Shown: positions 22,607 through 33,869 of the stretch, piece after piece
Numbering within the stretch: the stretch's first letter is position 1
How the letters are laid out: the number at the start of each line of letters is the position of its first letter
Origin: Litsea cubeba
Taxonomy: Eukaryota; Streptophyta; Magnoliopsida; Laurales; Lauraceae
DNA length: 64,000 nt
Assembly: GCA_012931725.1 (NCBI GenBank)
Contig: CM022949.1
Location: 29,713,235-29,777,234, forward strand
Direction of reading: 5' to 3'
Translations under genes and position numbers: made by a program
The notes under the pieces: model-generated
Seen by the model: only the letters and a program-made list of their open reading frames with translations
Told to the model about the DNA's origin: nothing
The model's database searches: none

Positions 22607-22698
22607 TAAATATATATATATATATAGTTGGTTGGATGTATCCGCTAGATGTAGTAAAAGTCTCACATATGGTAGGACAAAAGGAGTTTTAATTCATA

Positions 22699-22730
22699 CT
22701 AGCATGAAAGCCCCTACGATGCAGGGTTAA
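22699..22730 (-). mobile_element. 3' terminus of a second Helitron, minus orientation
   Basis: Read on the minus strand: CCCTGCATCGTAGGG can form a 6-bp-stem hairpin (one G-T pair), then about 10 nt later the end CTAG followed by T. This is the standard plant Helitron 3' signature. The element would extend rightward on this map; I could not find its 5' TC end, so its length is unknown. Confidence 0.5.
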
Positions 22731-25700
22731 AAAACAATGGTGCCTGTATCAATAATCTTAGGAGAAATTTAGATTTTATATTGGTAAAAATCTTAGTCAA
22801 CACAAAATACTTCAAAAAAATCTCCCAGTTTTTTCTAATCTAATCATTTGACTATAAATTAAATAAATATGGCCCAAAATATCATTATTCATGTGAGATA
22901 TTAACAATCTCAAAATAAAATACAACCAACAAAAACCCCAAATTTATGTACTTAAATAAGTTTCCCCAAAAAAGAATTAAATTTAGCATGAGTCCATAGC
23001 ACCCTGGTAGGTGGTAAGAGAGTACAACCACCAAAAAAAGCCTCCTATTTCTTTTAATGCAATCAAAAGAACATATATATAAAATTGGGATTCCAAATCT
23101 TGTTTCCAAAATGGGTTTTGTTTATAGTATAAATTCCAAACCAAAATGCATGTATGCCCAAGAATGCTATTGCATTACACGCAGCAAAAACATGATTTGC
23201 TCGAGTCGTATAGTGGCACATAATTAAATGCAATTAGATATTATTAGAACACCCAGATCCAAAAATATAAACAATATTCAAACAATCTAATGAAATAAAT
23301 CAGATCTAACAAAAAAAACAACGAAATAAAAGAAAAATTGAGTAAGAAATTGAAAGACAAAGGAATAGAAATGCAGATCTAATCCAAGATAATAATAGCA
23401 AAATCTTATTAGAAAGATCACATGGGACCCATAGCCGTTAAATAATGCCAGAGCGAAAGCACTTTTCACATGCATTGACCACACAAGTGGCCCTACAAAA
23501 GGTGGGCCCCACAAGACAGGGAGGGTTCTTGCTGTAGTTTTTGTATGACAAGTTGATAGAAAAAAGACCAGAAAAAACTGACTGACTTCAGGGGGTGATT
23601 TGAGGAATACCCAGGAGTTTGATTCCGTCTTCACATAAAAAAAAAAAACCATAAATTATTTTTGGGTTTTTTACGGCTGTATACGAGTTTGTCTTCTTTA
23701 GTTTTAGATTTGGGTTTTAGATTTGGTTTTCAAAAACGTAAAGATTGCATATCCAAAGTCGATGCATGAATGCAAACGCAAAGCCGATGCATCAACAAAG
23801 AGAAGCATGTGTGAGAGAGAGCCATTCTAAGATGGGGGAGAGGGAATGAGAGAGAGAATGAAGCATTCGAAAGTGAAAGAATTGAATTATGAAGTGAGAG
23901 AGGAGTTGATTGATAAAAGAGAAGACGATGCATTACCAGTAACAAAAAGTCTATATGGACAAACTCTCATGGATCACTCCATGGACAAATTCCATGATTT
24001 AAGGGTCGCAGGGGTTGTCTATGTAGCATCACTCTTTCAGTAAAGGACGTTTTTAAAAAAAGAACTGATGAAATAGAGTTGCAACTTTTGGATAAAAACA
24101 TGGATGTTGTACTGACGCATCTTCCGAAGGATTGAGAATGAGGCATTTTTGTTTTAACCATATTTGAGCTTTCAAAAAAAAAAAGAATATACAACGAGAT
24201 ACCGATGTTGTTTGAAACTATTGAGACTCTGGATACACTGCGTGCATATTTGGCTTAGTAGAAGAGAAAGTTGGCCTTTATTGTTCAGGGTAGAACTTTA
24301 ACGTATAAGAATTAAGTGATGATGATTACTTGGTTTTACTGTTTTTGTGCCTGCCTAATCTAGTTTCAAATAGGCCTGTTAATTTGGCCCTCAGACAAAG
24401 GGGGGCCAGTCCTAGAAAAGCCCCTAATGTAAGGGCATTTATTATAAGGGCATCTGTTTTTAAGAAAAAGCCTCTTGGGTGTGGACAGCTTTTTAAAAGT
24501 CTTGAAATTTGAGGGGCGAGCTTGAATAGTACTAGGCTCAGCCCGGCCCTCATTCAGCCACTCATATTTTTTTTATTTAATATATATTTATACATATAAA
24601 TATATACAAAATTGGCCCTATAACAGTCACTTAACAATAATAAAGTGTTTAGGTGTAGGAGGTTGATTGTTGGTCTTGTTTTGTGATGTCTTTCTTTCTT
24701 GTATGGCTCCGACTTCTCTTTTTGTTTTTCTTTTCTTGTTGTTTGAATGAAAACCTTCTTTATACAAAAAAAAAAGTAATAAAATGATGGACTAAAAGCA
24801 ATTTCCCCATACCCATTACAAAAAACCTATGTTAGTTCATTTCTTCTCTATCTAATTATCTAAGTTATATATCATACTTAATCAACAGCGGAGGGAGGGG
24901 GGGCCAAGTTTTTTGTCCGATTCAGTTATGGGAAAGAAAATTTGAAATTCTTTATAAATATGTTGACAATGCCATGAATTGCCCCTCCTAAACTTTTGTA
25001 TCTTGCAAGAGAAGAAAACTGTGGAGGGTTATTTTGCCTTTTTACATCTTCTAGAAGAAAACTCCGGTAATTTTGCTTAGGTTCTCTAAAATTTGTGTTT
25101 TAGAAAACTGTGGAGGGCTTTTAGTTTCTTGTTTTTAATGAAATTCAACTGATACCTTACTTATAAAAATAACTAATAAATTCTCTCTTTTTATTTAATT
25201 TCTAGGGTTGTTATTGGGAAAAGAAATGTAGCGAAATAATTAATGGCATTATGTCATCGACCATCTTTGCCCCACTAAAAGAAATTTCTGGATCCACCAC
25301 AATACTTAAAACATAAGTAATAAGTGTTTTACGATTACTTCATATTCCTTGCTTCTAATTTTATTGCTTCTTAGTTAGGTTTTAAATATTGTTATTATGT
25401 ATTACTGCTAGTTCAAAAGGTGGTGCATTCTTATTAATAAAGATATACTTTTTCTTCCATGGAGTAACTTATATGCCAACAAGTTCATAAAGGTAGTTTG
25501 TTTGTGTATGAAACTTTAAAGATATGGGATGATCCAAATATCATTTTAATTAGATAATTAAAGTAATAGTATTTTTAAGTGCATTTATATTGTGACCAAC
25601 AATAGTTAATAGTTAGATTGGAATTAAATTGAAAATAATACCAATGTATAAAATATTTTTTTAGTGGGCCCTTCTCAGGAGAGTTAATACAAGATCATAC

Positions 25701-25752
25701 TCGGTTGACACTCATTGCTTATTAGCAGTATTAAAAAAGAGGCGTGCTACAT
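22731..25752. other. Non-genic region, probably partly Helitron interior
   Basis: AT-rich, only short frames without motifs. It may be the body of the Helitron whose 3' end lies at 22699. An L1-like 3' tail is listed separately. Confidence 0.35.
24661..24772 (+). mobile_element. L1-type LINE 3' tail fragment
   Basis: T-rich sequence with CTTTCTTGTATGG and TTTCTTTTCTTGTTG, then AATGAAAACCTTCTTTATAC and an A-run. Plant L1 3' untranslated regions have this texture, and a similar tail with a clear target duplication lies at 42415. No target duplication found here. Confidence 0.4.
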
Positions 25753-25816
25753 GGCCTGACGTCAGGCCCGAAAAGTGGCCTGACGTCAGGCCACTTTTCG
25801 GGCTTGACGTCGGGCC
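25753..25816. repeat. 64-nt foldback with TGACGTCA palindromes
   Basis: GGCCTGACGTCAGGCC occurs twice, with a third degenerate copy; the two halves pair as a near-perfect hairpin. TGACGTCA is the core palindrome bound by many bZIP factors, but here it is more likely part of a decayed foldback element related to 26291-26564 (shared GCTAC-TGGCCTGA start). Confidence 0.6.
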
Positions 25817-26290
25817 ATTTAGATTTTCTCATAAAAAAAGTAATTTTTTTTTCTTGTGTTAGGCCCTGAGCCCTACCTTGGCCCTAGAGGGTAGGGTAAG
25901 GGCCCAACTTTTGTTAAGTTTTAATTGTAAATCGGTCCAAGTTTTTAAAAATTCGAAAGTTAAAATCAGTTCATTTGGAGAAAAAATTTATTTTGAAATA
26001 AAATTATTTTTCTTTTAGAGTTTGTTTGTTTGCACAGAATACATAGAAATTCATGGTCAAATGAGCTCTACGAGAAATAAATAAATAAAGAGTTGAAGGG
26101 GGACGGAAAGTTAAAATCCCACCTACGTCACTACCTCATCTATAAGTCCCACCTAGTTATTCAATTTCTTGAACTCATCCTTGGTCACCTGTCTACCTGC
26201 ATTAAGACCCCCCAAATTATCGTGCATCACATTCGGGCAAAGCTAAATTGGAGCCATGGCCCATGGTCATTTCCTTAAACATTTAAAAAG

Positions 26291-26564
26291 GAGCCCTGCT
26301 ACTTGGCCTGATGCCAGGCCCGATGAGTGGCCTGACACCAGGCCAAGGGCCGTTGGATCTCATTTAAAATGAGATCCAAAAAATGAGCAAAAAGTCCCCA
26401 TGGATGGATTTATTGGGGTCGGTCCATGAGAACATTGGGGTCGGTCCACATGCCGACCCCAATAAATCCGTCCATGTAGACGGACTGAAAAATGAGATCC
26501 AACGGCCCTTGGCCTGGTGTCAGGCCACTCATCGGGCCTGGCATCAGGCCAAGGAGACTTTTTG
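26291..26564. mobile_element. Foldback MITE with about 64-bp perfect TIR core
   Basis: Inverted arms begin CTTGGCCTGATGCCAGGCCC near 26302 and run into GGGCCGTTGGATCTCATTT, matching the right side to about 26555. A candidate 9-bp target duplication, TTTAAAAAG, flanks the element at 26282-26290 and 26565-26573. The 9-bp size suggests a Mutator-type MITE. The centre holds a smaller inverted repeat built on TTATTGGGGTCGG. No coding capacity. Confidence 0.65.
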
Positions 26565-26573
26565 TTTAAAAAG

Positions 26574-27750
26574 CTGTACCCACACCTTCATTCCATTCAA
26601 ACAATTATTCTTCCAGTGAAATCACAGTAACCTTTCCAGCCCCAAAAAAGTCATACCCCTTGTGACTTCTTATGTTTTCCGATTCAACCGGGCTTAAGAT
26701 TTTCTTCGGATCTTCACTCCTTTATCTTCTGAGATGATGCATCAATATTCTAAGATAGTAGAGTTGCTCTTTCCAACACAGGGAGCATTATTGGCATTGC
26801 TTAGCCCATTTTTTTATTTTATTTTTGGCTCTCCTCCATAGTCACACACATCCGTAGAGGCTACCAAAGTCCCTGTCCAAATTGCTCTATCCTCAATTGT
26901 GAATGAAAATTTTCCAAATTATGAAACTGTCTGTGCATCTCTCACAACAACTTGGGAGCCCATCTCATAGAGGAGTGGGAACAAGCTCAACCCCATGAAG
27001 AGTAAAGTCGACTAATCAAAGTTGGACCCACCCGGCTCCTTTGGCCTAAGCGACAAGCAGAACCGTATATAAATAAATGAGAATTTTACCGGAAAATGTG
27101 TTGAAAATAGGTAGTATGGCAGTATGTGAAAGTGAGAAAAAAATTAAGAAAAACAAAGTGAAAATGGGCAAGGCACACCAATAAAGATGCTATCTTAAAA
27201 ACAGCAATTTCCCATATGCAGGTGGATGGAGTGAAATTCTGTACCCAGGATACAATGCCCCACTCTGTCTCTAGGTCTGCACACCAGAGATAGAAATATG
27301 GAATTGCCCTTAAAAATCAGAAATTAAATAAAGTAAAGAAAGCTCTTGGATGGTTTCCTTGAATCTTAGTTTCTGGTTTCTGATTTTTTTTTTCTCATGA
27401 ACTCAAGTTGGGCCTCAATATATAGACTTGAAAACAACCCCATTACTTGGGTCACACCCATTCAAATGGACAGGTCACAACTATTCAAATGGGCCCAAGG
27501 GACATGACTAATGAAGCCAACCGTCCGAAATTACCCAACAGCCAGAAAAACTATCATATTCCAAATTTAAATCTTTGAAAACATGAAGGGTCTTTTAGGG
27601 GTTGGTAGTTATCAACTGTCACCCCATGCACCCCTTTGGCCATATCCCAAACCTATTGCACATCATCTCCTCCCTTTTCTTTCTTTTCTTTTCTTACTTG
27701 TATATTACATATTTTATTGTTTGAGATGACTGATGGCAAAGGAATCCATA
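26574..27750. other. No gene seen
   Basis: Mixed AT-rich sequence. At 27081-27097 the phrase AATTTTACCGGAAAATG matches the terminal motif of the 27751-29568 element and may be a truncated relative. Nothing else is supportable. Confidence 0.35.
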
Positions 27751-27879
27751 AGGATTTAGAAAATACCCAACAAAATGCTCCATATTTATCCGTTGCACGA
27801 GAAAATGAAGATTATTTCCCGCTGAACGAGATGATGCATCCCGCCCGTTTTTCTTTTATTTTTTTTATTTTTTTCACTT

Positions 27880-27926
27880 GCGACGCTAGCGTCGCCTATA
27901 AAAATCATGGGCGATGCTAGCGTCGC
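27880..27926. repeat. Pair of 16-bp palindromes, left end of element I
   Basis: GCGACGCTAGCGTCGC at 27880-27895 is a perfect palindrome; GCGATGCTAGCGTCGC at 27911-27926 differs by one base. Possible transposase-binding sites. Confidence 0.7.
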
Positions 27927-29400
27927 TCTTCGCTATATATCCGTTGTCCCGAGGCTGCCCTTTTCCTCATCCGTTTTTCCTCATTGTTTTTCAGGCCTCC
28001 TTCTATACTTGGAAAATTCGACCACCTACCTGTTCTTACACATACACCCACCTTTTATTGCTCATTTAGATCTATTTCAGAGGTTGTTTGCTTTCATTGA
28101 AGAGGTTGATTGCCTTCTCCAAATTAGTTGTTTCTCTATATATTAAAGGAAGGGATTAATGCCAATTTATTTATGTGTATTCCTTCTTCTTTCCAATAGA
28201 TAATATTCACATGCATACATGCACGTCAGTTGCATCTTATTCCTCATTTATTTATATGGTTGTTTCCTGTCTCTAAGTAACCATAGGTTTATGTGTATAT
28301 GTTTTTTTGGATAATAAAAAATATATTTTTATAATTAGGATGTCGGGCGGTGATTTAAATTGAAGGAAATTAAGTTATGGCCAAGGGAACAAAGGCGAGG
28401 CATCATTGTCAAATTCATGAGAAGCAAAACATGGAAGCAATATTCTTTATTGCCAAATTCATGAGGATGCAATATCATCATTTCACGGAAGAGAATATTT
28501 TCATACGTTCCATTAATGTAGCTTGCTTTTTAAGTTTTTGTTTGGTTCTCATTTTTACAGTCCATTAACTAAAAATGGAGCGCTTGAAGATGTCCTTTTA
28601 TTTTGCTTATCAACATAAGTAAAGCATTATCTCAAAAAAAAAAGAACACAAACCCAACACACAACTCACTCTATCGTTCACTACGATTAGAAATAGTAAA
28701 AGATCTCAAACTTTGTCGTTCTACAAACATAATAGCATGTCAACAATCTATGGAACGCAATAGGTATACGGAAGGATGTAGCAACCAAAAGCTATATGCG
28801 CTTCTACACAAAAATATCAAATGGCGCTATGAAGCATTATAATGGCATACGATTTTCATTTCATCCTTTTAATACAGTACACACAAGGGCTTATAACAAT
28901 ACAAATCGAAATACATTTCGAAACCATCAAGTGTTAATACAATGCATAACTTATATTCATTAATTAAAGAAAATGCAAGAAGCACGTCACTGCATAGAGA
29001 GAGAGAGAAACAGAGAGAGCACAGGAGGACATCTTGAAACCATTCAAACCACAGACATTAGTGTGTCACAACTCAAAATGGATTGCAGTGAAAGGAAAAC
29101 TAAATGCCACCAGCCACTTGCATCAAACAAATGACTTGAAGCCATTAAGCCAAAACGACACAACCAAATAGCAAAGCAAACGAAAAAATGGTGGATGGAA
29201 CTTCCAACAAATGGTACATTTTAACATACCTACTTCGAGTCGATGAGCGATATCGGAACAAGGGTGGTAGAGAAGGGAGAAGAGAAAGCACAGGAGGCAG
29301 ATGGTAGTGGCGTCGACGCAGTGTGGGAGAAGAAGGAAAGAGAAAAGGAAAAAAATGGAAGCGAATGAGGGAGACTAGGGCTTTATGTCATTCATGAAAA

Positions 29401-29447
29401 GTGACGCTGGCGTCGTCTATCAAAATATGGAGCAACGCTAGCGTCGC
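29401..29447. repeat. Pair of 16-bp palindromes, right end of element I
   Basis: GTGACGCTGGCGTCGT at 29401-29416 and GCAACGCTAGCGTCGC at 29432-29447 mirror the left pair with the same 31-bp spacing. Confidence 0.7.
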
Positions 29448-29604
29448 TTGTTCCAAAGTTCAAAAAAAAAAAAAAAATCATGCATAGCGGACCACGTTTG
29501 TGCATCAGGAAATAATCTTCATTTTCTCATGCAACAGACAAATATGATGCATTTTCCGGTAAAATCCTCTAAATAAATTAAAATTTATTTTACAAAATAT
29601 AAAT

Positions 29605-30465
29605 GGATTTTTACCAGAAAAAATACTTTATGTGACAAGTGCACCAAACAGAGAACATTAGACAAATATGCACCTAACGGGGAATCCGTACAAAAAAACC
29701 AACTTTTTTTTTTACCATTTTTTTTGTGGTCGCTATCGACATTCGTTTTATGTATTGAGGGTCGACGACGACAATCGCTATAACAAGTAAGGGTCGCAGT
29801 CGACCCTGAGCAAGCATGCACTCATCTTTTTCTTTCTTCCCCAAACTCAATCCAATGATGGTGCAAATACAAACACACTAAGAGGTGTGCCCTTCTGATG
29901 TTGATATGACTTTTGAGGCCCATTTGAATGTGTGCCAGTTCATGAAGGGCTGTGAATTGTAGGGGAGACCATGGGTGTGGATAATTTTTTTTTTTTTTTT
30001 ACATCTAACATACTATTAGACATGATTACTATATTACATGAACTGACATTAATAAAATGATTATATTACATGAAGATACAGCAGTTAATTTCAAAAGGCA
30101 TGCATGCAATATTTTTAAAACAAGGTCAACAATGAAGGTCTCCCATCATGCATCAAAATTGTTCATGTCGGTAATAATAAAACAAGCCCTACCGACAACT
30201 TCTTCAAGTACCAGTCAACACACACCCAAAGATGATAGAAAAATGGCTTGAAACAATGTTATCAACAAATGATATCCAGTGTGTTTGTATATGCTCCATC
30301 ACTAGATTGAGTTAAGGGAAGAAGGAAGAAATTGAGTTTATGCCTGCTCAAGGTCGATTACGACCCTCGCTATAACGACCCTCAATATATATAATGAAAG
30401 TCGATAGTGACCACAAAAAAAAAAATTGGTAAAAAAAAGTTGGTTTTTTGTACAGTAAAAATCCT
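29605..30465. mobile_element. Element J: TIR element with candidate 10-12-bp target duplication
   Basis: Ends read GGATTTTTACCAG (left) and GGATTTTTACTG (right, inverted). Strong inverted similarity runs from 29681 (CGTACAAAAAAACCAAC, TGTGGTCGCTATCGAC, TGAGGGTCG) to the right end, so the left end holds about 75 extra bases. AAATATAAATGG occurs at 29595-29606 and 30466-30477, a likely target duplication overlapping the terminal GG. No coding capacity seen. The termini resemble those of element I. Confidence 0.6.
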
Positions 30466-30477
30466 AAATATAAATGG

Positions 30478-31656
30478 TAATTATAAATTAGTCATCGCAT
30501 TTAAGATGTAACAGATGATGATAGTATAAAATTTTGACGATGAAGAAGATAGTTAACTATGATTATTCTTTTGATCCTAACGTAACAAAGGGACGGACTG
30601 ATCAAACAATTTGATAATAGGTGGTCCATATCTATCAAAAGTTAAAAGATCACTAGTGGGCCCACTGATTGGACCAGAAAAGAAAAGGACAAAAAGACAA
30701 ACGTCGCTCTGTAAATAAACATATAAGAATGAGGACAGAGTGACGCCATCGATTCGAAGTAGGTGAAAGCGGCAACCAACCAATATTACCAAACACAACA
30801 TCCACATACATAAGTTGAACAAATCCCTCCTCCCTTTCCCCCAAATTCACAAAATCACCCTTGCTAAGCCTTCCAACGCGAGGTTGGAAAAAATCCCGAC
30901 TCTTATTTAATCCATCCAATGAAAAATAAGAAGCTTGAATGGTGCTAACACAGAGACTCAAAAGGATCATTTTTTTGAAAAATAATTTTAAAAAAATATA
31001 TAATAAATTAAAAAGAAATATCTTATATATAACGTAATTTATTAGTCAATATATTGACGGTAAACGATTAAATATAAGTTCCAAATTATATTTTAGCAAT
31101 CATTTTTAAGTTATTGGCTCTAAACCTCATGCATGATTACTTATTTATTTGCCTATTAATTAGTTTGAATTACAAACCCCGAGAGGTAGTTTAATTGCCA
31201 CCAGACCACAATTTGTATTAGGAGGTTGAACTAGAATTTAAAACTACACTACCACACTAAGACTATAGGAAATTTATCGGTCTCCTCCTGGAACAATAGG
31301 AATTGCTCTGATCCAAAAGACGGGACACACTCAATTAACAAAAATATATATAATTTTAAATATAAATAAGTTATTAAAATGAGATGATTTGGATCAGTCT
31401 CCTTTATTTTGTATCCAATCCTTTCTCAAGAGAAAATGACCGTGTGTGTGGGAGAGTTTTCCAACTATACTCCCAACGTAATCACAATAGTGTTCTCGTA
31501 GATTCTCTAAAAAAGGAGGGTCGATTTGTAATTTCATTCAAAACCTCACTCTCGGGTATTCCGTTCTTCTCCCTCCATCTGCAAAACCCGCTTTCGATAA
31601 AACCCCAAAATCCCCCAGCTTCGATTTCTCCTCCCCCAAAAACCCTAGCAGTAGCT
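30478..31656. other. Intergenic region upstream of SG1-like gene
   Basis: AT-rich, no gene. The last 100 bases are CT- and CA-rich (leader-like, about 31550-31656) and probably contain the promoter and 5' untranslated region of the following gene. I cannot place a TATA box with confidence. Confidence 0.4.
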
Positions 31657-32643
31657 ATGGATTCCATCGCCAGAGGAGCTCTCAATCATGGCAGAAATTC
31701 CCTCTTTTATCCAATCACTCTCTTCAATTCAACCCCAAAACCCTCTCCAAACCTCCATTTCCCCATCCCCAAATCCCCAATTTCTAGGGTTTCTGTTTCT
31801 TCCACTTCCACTCCAAAACCCCACAAAAACCTCCTTCTTCAGTCCATCAAAACCACCTCCAAAACCCTAATCCTATCCGCTGCAACCGCTCTCCTAATCG
31901 CGAAATTCCCTCAACTCCCTGCAAGAGCAGACCCATCTCCTCCACCAACAACAGAAGAGAAATTGCAGGAAGAAGAAGTCGGAAACGAAGGCGAAAGAGA
32001 GAAATCTCCGCTTTCGCAGTTCCTCGAAACGCGATCGGAGGCCGTGGAGGCCTTGAAAACGCTCCTGGATCAGAAGATCGACGCCGGAGAGGATTCCGAG
32101 GCTGTGCAGATCTTGAAACGGCTCGTCTCAGCTCAGCCTTTGAATCTCGATTGGAAATTTTTGATGGCGAGGCTTCTCAATGAGATGGGAGAGGTTGAGG
32201 AATCGAGGAAGGTGTTTGAAGAGATCCTGGCCGTCAATCCGCTCTCCTTCGAAGCGCTCTTTGAGAATGCGATCCTCATGGACCGGTGCGGCGAGGGCGA
32301 GGCCGTCCTCGGCCGCCTCGAGGAGGCGCTGAGGCTCGCAGAGGGAGAGGAGAAGGGGAAGGAGGCGAGGGACGTGAAGTTCATCATGGCACAGGTCCAA
32401 TTCCTGCAGAAGAACGTCGACGAGGCGCTGGCGAGTTATCGCCTGCTGGCGGAGGAGGATCCCAAAGATTTCCGGCCGTATTTCTGCCAGGGCGTGATTT
32501 ACAGCTTGCTGGAACGGAATCAGGAGGCGAGGGAGCAATTCGCCAAGTATCACGAGCTTTCGCCGAGGAAATTTGATGTGGAAGGGTACTTGCAGATGCC
32601 TATGACGAGGATGAAGATTTTCGGAGCTGATTCTGAGAATTGA
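31657..32643 (+). CDS. SG1: SLOW GREEN 1-like chloroplast TPR protein
   Basis: Intronless, 328 residues. The frame is open 91 codons further upstream, but that part is leader-like; I start at ATG 31657, where a Ser/Pro/Lys-rich, acid-poor segment (1-90) looks like a plastid transit peptide. Residues about 68-86 (TLILSAATALLIAKF) are hydrophobic and end in ARAD, which could be a membrane or processing segment. From about 120 on it is helical with TPR-like repeats (EAVQILKRLVSAQPLNLDWK; ESRKVFEEILAVNPLSFEAL; EALASYRLLAEEDPKDFRPY) and the C-terminal FDVEGYLQMPM. Arabidopsis SLOW GREEN 1 is a TPR protein of about the same length needed for chloroplast development. The coding part is clearly GC-richer than its flanks. 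Confidence 0.85.
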   Translation: MDSIARGALNHGRNSLFYPITLFNSTPKPSPNLHFPIPKSPISRVSVSSTSTPKPHKNLLLQSIKTTSKTLILSAATALLIAKFPQLPARADPSPPPTTEEKLQEEEVGNEGEREKSPLSQFLETRSEAVEALKTLLDQKIDAGEDSEAVQILKRLVSAQPLNLDWKFLMARLLNEMGEVEESRKVFEEILAVNPLSFEALFENAILMDRCGEGEAVLGRLEEALRLAEGEEKGKEARDVKFIMAQVQFLQKNVDEALASYRLLAEEDPKDFRPYFCQGVIYSLLERNQEAREQFAKYHELSPRKFDVEGYLQMPMTRMKIFGADSEN

Positions 32644-33423
32644 AATTGAGGAATTGGAGAAGACCCAGAAGAGAATTGGAATAATTGGGGAGGTGAGTTT
32701 TTCTTCCCTTTTTTGGATAAGGCGATGAATGCCTGTTAATTTACTTTTTGTTAGTAGTAGTGTTCTTCTGTGAATTTTAGAGAGATATTGAACTGCAAGT
32801 ATAGTTTCACAGGAAAATATTAAAACACAAAAAACCTTGTTGCTAAAGTTTGAAGTTAAAATTACAATGCTTGGTGGGTACATTGATCTTCTGGTGCATT
32901 TGTTTATGCTATATGTGATATATACTTTGGATGAGATGGACAATGGACATGAATGAAATAAATGGGTGAAGACATAATATTTTATTTTGTTATTATGTTT
33001 TAATTAAATTCTTGTGTGCAGTTATGTGGGTGTTTTACTGAATTATGTTGAATATTACCTGTGTCTAATTGCCCTAGTATAAAGGTGTGAAATCTTTTGA
33101 GTTTCAGACGCGTCTTCTAGTTGATGAAATATATAGGAAAGGAAATTGATGGTTTCTTGGTTGGTCTATGAGGTGTTTTGGATGGAAGGTGAACGTGACT
33201 GAGCAATGGCAAATTGGGTGCTCTGCTTGTGGTTTCTTTTTTTTTGTTGGATGAAACAGGGGATCCGGACTTGTGTTTTTTTTGGTGTATGGTGCCAATC
33301 TTAAGGTCTAAAGGAGATGATTGGGTCAAGATATTCATACAGGTTTACTGGAGAGTGGAGATGCATGCTGCCTCCATAACAGATTAACTCATACATGATG
33401 GAACTCCTTATGGTTATTTATTT
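32644..33423 (+). other. 3' region of the SG1-like gene
   Basis: AT-rich. GGGGAG/GTGAGTTT at about 32687-32698 looks like a splice donor just after the stop, so a 3'-UTR intron is possible. No second gene. Confidence 0.35.
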
Positions 33424-33775
33424 ATAGGGAAAACCTCAGGTGAGCACCAGTGCTCACAATACCTTGTGGGGACCACCTGGTGATCTATCCGAGTGGGACC
33501 ATAGAATAGGGACCCCCTAATAGTCACCCATGGCGCCCATCCCAATGGACTGGACTGGACTGTTGGATATACTGTGTATTTGTTTTGGATGGTGGAAGCT
33601 TGGCGGTTGTTGATTAAGTAGTTGGGATGATGATTCGAGCCTCCATTGCCATACACAGTTAGGTGAGGGGTGATCTTTCGACCTGCCTCGTCTCATCCCC
33701 AAGTGGGGCCCCAGATGGACCCCACAAGAAATGATGCTCATCTTATGGCGAGCACCTGTGCTCAGGTGTGTGTGT
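33424..33775. mobile_element. MITE-like element with GAGCACCAGTGCTC ends
   Basis: The left end carries CAGGTGAGCACCAGTGCTCA, the right end the inverted GCGAGCACCTGTGCTCAGGTG. The interior has CCCCAC and GGGTCC runs like other non-autonomous elements here. The TIRs are imperfect and no target duplication was identified. Confidence 0.5.
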
Positions 33776-33869
33776 GGGGTCCCTTTGTCTCAAATGTGGT
33801 TAAAGAAAATTTAAGAAAACAAAATATGGTGAGAGAGGGTTAAAAGATTGTGAAAGTACTTTTTGTTGT

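Larger units (their letters stand above)
27751..29568. mobile_element. Element I: TIR transposon with paired subterminal palindromes
   Basis: The left end (AGGATTTAGAAAATACCC onward) and the inverted right end (AGGATTTTACCGGAAAATG onward) align with an indel and share GAGAAAATGAAGATTATTTCC. Inside both ends sit two copies of a GCGACGCTAGCGTCGC-type palindrome exactly 31 bp apart (27880/27911 and 29401/29432). The interior is AT-rich with short frames only; the right inner part is GA-rich like a leader read inward. No clear target duplication. Superfamily not determined. Confidence 0.6.

Noticed and set aside
23846..24043. Short plus-strand frame with mixed composition
   Set aside because: No recognisable motif, no splice context and no conservation evidence; may be chance within Helitron-like DNA.
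31384..31656. Upstream extension of the SG1-like frame by 91 codons
   Set aside because: Composition is that of a leader, and the next ATG begins a convincing plastid transit peptide and matches the family length.
32128..32943. A 271-codon minus-strand frame
   Set aside because: Mostly antisense shadow of the GC-rich SG1-like coding region.
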